Assembly: GCF_000014745.1 (NCBI RefSeq)
Contig: NC_008347.1
Coordinates: 806,001-870,000 of the forward strand
Length of the DNA stretch: 64,000 nucleotides
Direction of reading: 5' to 3'
Origin: Maricaulis maris MCS10
GTDB lineage: Bacteria > Pseudomonadota > Alphaproteobacteria > Caulobacterales > Maricaulaceae
Position 1 is the first letter of the stretch; each line of letters begins with the position of its first letter. Shown here piece by piece: positions 61,884 to 64,000 of this stretch. A model generated the notes under the pieces. It worked only from the letters and a program-made list of their open reading frames with translations, did not search any database and was not told the DNA's origin. A program made the position numbers and the translations under genes.

Positions 61884-62459
61884 TCAATCGACTTTCGGTT
61901 GAGGCAAAAAACGATGGAGTGTGAATGCGGCGGCGAGCCACAGGAGCGATATCCAGACATAAAGCGTGATGTCGCTGCTGATCCAGCCCAGCGGGGCAGC
62001 GAGCAGGGGCAGGGCGCTGGCCATCAGGGCGAGAGCCTGCCCGATCAGTGCCATCGGGCGGGCACTGGCTGAAAGCGCATCTCCTGTTGATGGTCGCAGG
62101 AGGTCATGCCCGTGCGTCGCCACGATCGCGGATACGGGCGCGATCAGATAGGCCGTCGGGCCGATGATGAGGAGGTAGAGGACCAGCCAGGCGCTGGCAT
62201 GGGCGGCGCGGGCGAGGCGGGCCGCAAGCCCGTCGCCGCTGATCCGCATCAGGGCGATCACGCAGGCAATCACAAAGGCTGTGGCGCCAAAGCCGGCGAG
62301 ACCCCGCGCCGCAGTGAGGAAGCCGTCGAACGGGGCCAGCCCGCCGGCCGAGCCGGTCCAGCGCCAGGACAGCCAGATCGCGACCGGCCCGGTCAGGCAC
62401 AGGGCGAGCCGCATGAGGGCGAAACCGGTCTTCATCGGAGGTGTCATCCTGGTGTTCAT
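61884..62459 (-). CDS. Membrane protein of unknown function
   Basis: 191 residues with five hydrophobic segments (LALCLTGPVAIWLSWRW, GATAFVIACVIALM, WLVLYLLIIGPTAYLIAPVS, ALALMASALPLLAAPLGW, LYVWISLLWLAAAFTLHRF). GGAG 8 bases before ATG 62459 supports the start, in the short gap after uvrC. Later in-frame ATGs at 62447 or 62435 are possible. Family not recognised. Confidence 0.65.
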   Translation of the reverse strand: MNTRMTPPMKTGFALMRLALCLTGPVAIWLSWRWTGSAGGLAPFDGFLTAARGLAGFGATAFVIACVIALMRISGDGLAARLARAAHASAWLVLYLLIIGPTAYLIAPVSAIVATHGHDLLRPSTGDALSASARPMALIGQALALMASALPLLAAPLGWISSDITLYVWISLLWLAAAFTLHRFLPQPKVD

Positions 62460-62472
62460 CTCACGCACTCCG

Positions 62473-64000
62473 TCATTTCTGGAACCAGTCATGGATCTTC
62501 CTGGCCATGGCCCTGGAAATCCCGTCAACCGCTTCGAGGTCAGCCAGGGCCGCATTGCGCACGGCCTTGGCCGAACCGAAATGGGCCAGCAGCGCCTTCT
62601 TGCGAGAGGGACCGATCCCGTCAATCCCGTCGAGCGGATTGTCGGTCATCTGCTTCTTGCGCTTGGCCCGGTGGCCGCCAATGGCAAAGCGGTGGGCCTC
62701 GTCACGCAGGCGCTGGAGATAGTAGAGCACCGGGTCCTTCATCGGCAGTTTGAAGGGCGGCTTGCCGGGCAGGTAGAAGGCTTCGCGCCCGGCATCGCGT
62801 TCCGGTCCCTTGGCAATGGCGGCGATGGTGATGCCGGTCTCGTCGGTAATGCCCAGCTCCTCGGCGATTTCCATGACGCTCGACAATTGACCCTTGCCGC
62901 CATCGATCAGCACCAGATCGGGCACCGGCGCGCCGTCATCCCGCTCTTTCAGAAGGCGCGAGAAGCGGCGCTTGAGCATCGCCTTCATCATCGCGAAATC
63001 ATCATTGGTGGCGGCGTCATCGCCCTTCATGTTGAAGCGGCGATAATGGTTTTTCTCGAAGCCCTCGGGCCCGGCGACGATCATCGCGCCGAGCGCGTTG
63101 GTGCCTTGGATATGGGAGTTATCATACACCTCGATCCGCTGGGGCAGGTCGGTCAGGTCGAAGACGCGCTGCACGCCCTTCAATAGCTGGGTCTGGGAGG
63201 CGCTTTCGGCCATCCGCCGGGCCAGGGCTTCGCGGGCATTGGTCAGGGTGCGATCGACCAGCTTGCGCTTTTCGCCGCGACGGGGCGTGTGCAGGGAGAC
63301 CTTGCGCTCGGTGCGCAGGCTCAGCGCTTCGCCCAGCAGCTCGGCCTCCTCGATCTCGTGCGATAGCAGGATCAGTGCCGGGGCCGGCTTGTCATCATAG
63401 AATTGGGCGATGAAGGCGGCGAGGACCTCGGCCGGTTCGGCCTCCATGTCATGGCGCGGGAAGAAGGACTGGTTGCCCCAGTTCTGGCCGGCCCGGAAGA
63501 AGAAAACCTGGACGCAGGACTTGCCGCCATCGCTATGCACGGCGACCACATCGGCCTCTTCCACCCCGTCCGGATTGATGCCCTGGTCAGTGGTCACCGC
63601 CGCGATGGCGCGGATCCGGTCGCGCAGCTTGGCAGCGGTCTCGAAATCCATCGCTTCGGACGCCTGCGCCATGCGGGTCTGCAAATCCTCGCGCAGGGCA
63701 TTCGAGCGTCCGCGCAGGAAATCGGTGGCCTGGCCGACCAGCTCGTCATAGGCGGCAGGGTCAATGAGATCGACGCAAGGCCCGGCGCAGCGCTTGATCT
63801 GGTGCAGCATGCAGGCCCGCGAGCGCCCCTCATAGACGCTGTCACTGCAGGTGCGGACCAGGAAGGCCTTTTGCAGCGTATTGAGGGTCTGGTTGACGGC
63901 ACCGACCGAGGCAAAGGGGCCGAAATAATCGCCCTTGGCCTTGCGCGCCCCGCGATGCTTGGTCAGCTGGGCGGCGGGGTGGTCCTTGCGGATCAGGATA
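62473..64000 (-). CDS. uvrC: Excinuclease ABC subunit C (partial, 5' end beyond window)
   Basis: Nuclease subunit of nucleotide excision repair, incising on both sides of the lesion. The visible 508 codons run from mid N-terminal domain (KAKGDYFGPFASVGAVNQTL and HQIKRCAGPC, seen on the minus strand from 64000) through a UVR motif (MAQASEAMDFETAAKLRDRI), the RNase H-like endonuclease domain (YDNSHIQGTNALGAM, LVLIDGGKGQL) and the C-terminal helix-hairpin-helix (DGIDGIGPSRKKALL). The frame is intact; the GIY-YIG start lies past the window end. Followed by the 191-residue membrane protein gene. Confidence 0.95.
   Translation of the reverse strand, partial: ILIRKDHPAAQLTKHRGARKAKGDYFGPFASVGAVNQTLNTLQKAFLVRTCSDSVYEGRSRACMLHQIKRCAGPCVDLIDPAAYDELVGQATDFLRGRSNALREDLQTRMAQASEAMDFETAAKLRDRIRAIAAVTTDQGINPDGVEEADVVAVHSDGGKSCVQVFFFRAGQNWGNQSFFPRHDMEAEPAEVLAAFIAQFYDDKPAPALILLSHEIEEAELLGEALSLRTERKVSLHTPRRGEKRKLVDRTLTNAREALARRMAESASQTQLLKGVQRVFDLTDLPQRIEVYDNSHIQGTNALGAMIVAGPEGFEKNHYRRFNMKGDDAATNDDFAMMKAMLKRRFSRLLKERDDGAPVPDLVLIDGGKGQLSSVMEIAEELGITDETGITIAAIAKGPERDAGREAFYLPGKPPFKLPMKDPVLYYLQRLRDEAHRFAIGGHRAKRKKQMTDNPLDGIDGIGPSRKKALLAHFGSAKAVRNAALADLEAVDGISRAMARKIHDWFQK

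Noticed and set aside
62473-64000. uvrC as a truncated pseudogene
   Set aside because: The reading frame runs unbroken to the window edge with HQIKRCAGPC and upstream UvrC sequence, so it is only cut by the window.

Overview
The window is about 64 kb of GC-rich chromosomal DNA from an alphaproteobacterium. Dense coding, overlapping ATGA start/stop junctions and several familiar alphaproteobacterial gene neighbourhoods support this: petABC beside trmL and hemF, prs-rplY-pth-ychF, lgt-midA opposite ubiK-ybjN-proC, and moxR-DUF58-DUF4159. A marine, prosthecate Maricaulis/Hyphomonadaceae-type organism would fit, but that is an inference from overall character. Nearly everything is housekeeping or conserved accessory sequence. 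I see no phage, insertion sequence, CRISPR array or rRNA. There is one tRNA gene, with anticodon CAT.

Layout. 0-4.4 kb: branched-chain 2-oxoacid dehydrogenase genes (E1 beta, E2, E3) with two tiny membrane proteins between E2 and E3. 4.4-9.6 kb: a thioesterase, a malate/lactate-type dehydrogenase, an orphan periplasmic TonB C-terminal-domain protein, a chemoreceptor, the tRNA and a small membrane protein. 9.7-14.8 kb: a CBS-linked hybrid histidine kinase, cutA, queC-queE, two tandem paralogous secreted proteins of unknown function and a small lipoprotein. 14.9-24.5 kb: the MoxR/DUF58/DUF4159/VWA membrane module, divergent from DUF1285-NUDIX-small membrane protein-CCA nucleotidyltransferase. 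24.6-28.6 kb: a more variable patch with a secreted S41 peptidase, a GlxA-type regulator, a CPBP membrane protease and an AraC regulator. 28.6-37.2 kb: hemF, trmL, petABC (cytochrome bc1), mtnP, a secreted trypsin-like protease, an LprI-like protein, a GST, apt and a membrane protein. 37.3-48 kb: a secreted S10 carboxypeptidase, an unknown protein, rlmJ, an ABC-2 exporter, a PhzF protein, an esterase, an enoyl-CoA hydratase, a Bcr/CflA exporter and a truncated haemoglobin. 48-56.5 kb: ychF, pth, rplY, a lipoprotein, prs, midA, lgt, ubiK, ybjN-like and proC. 56.8-64 kb: an EnvZ/OmpR-type pair; then a compact run with a GDPD-like protein, a CDP-alcohol phosphatidyltransferase, a HAD phosphatase and two membrane proteins; then uvrC, cut by the window end.

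The main non-coding signal is a family of dispersed, roughly 120-bp imperfect palindromes in intergenic gaps between co-directional genes. Four copies share TTGTCATCCC/GGGATGACAA ends. A fifth 118-bp element has different ends but a similar plan, and two further, unrelated palindromic elements occur. None carries a gene. The coding regions most worth a second look are the compact lipid-type cluster at 58.9-62.5 kb, the tandem secreted paralogs at 13.3-14.5 kb, and two unlinked orphan TonB C-terminal-domain proteins.
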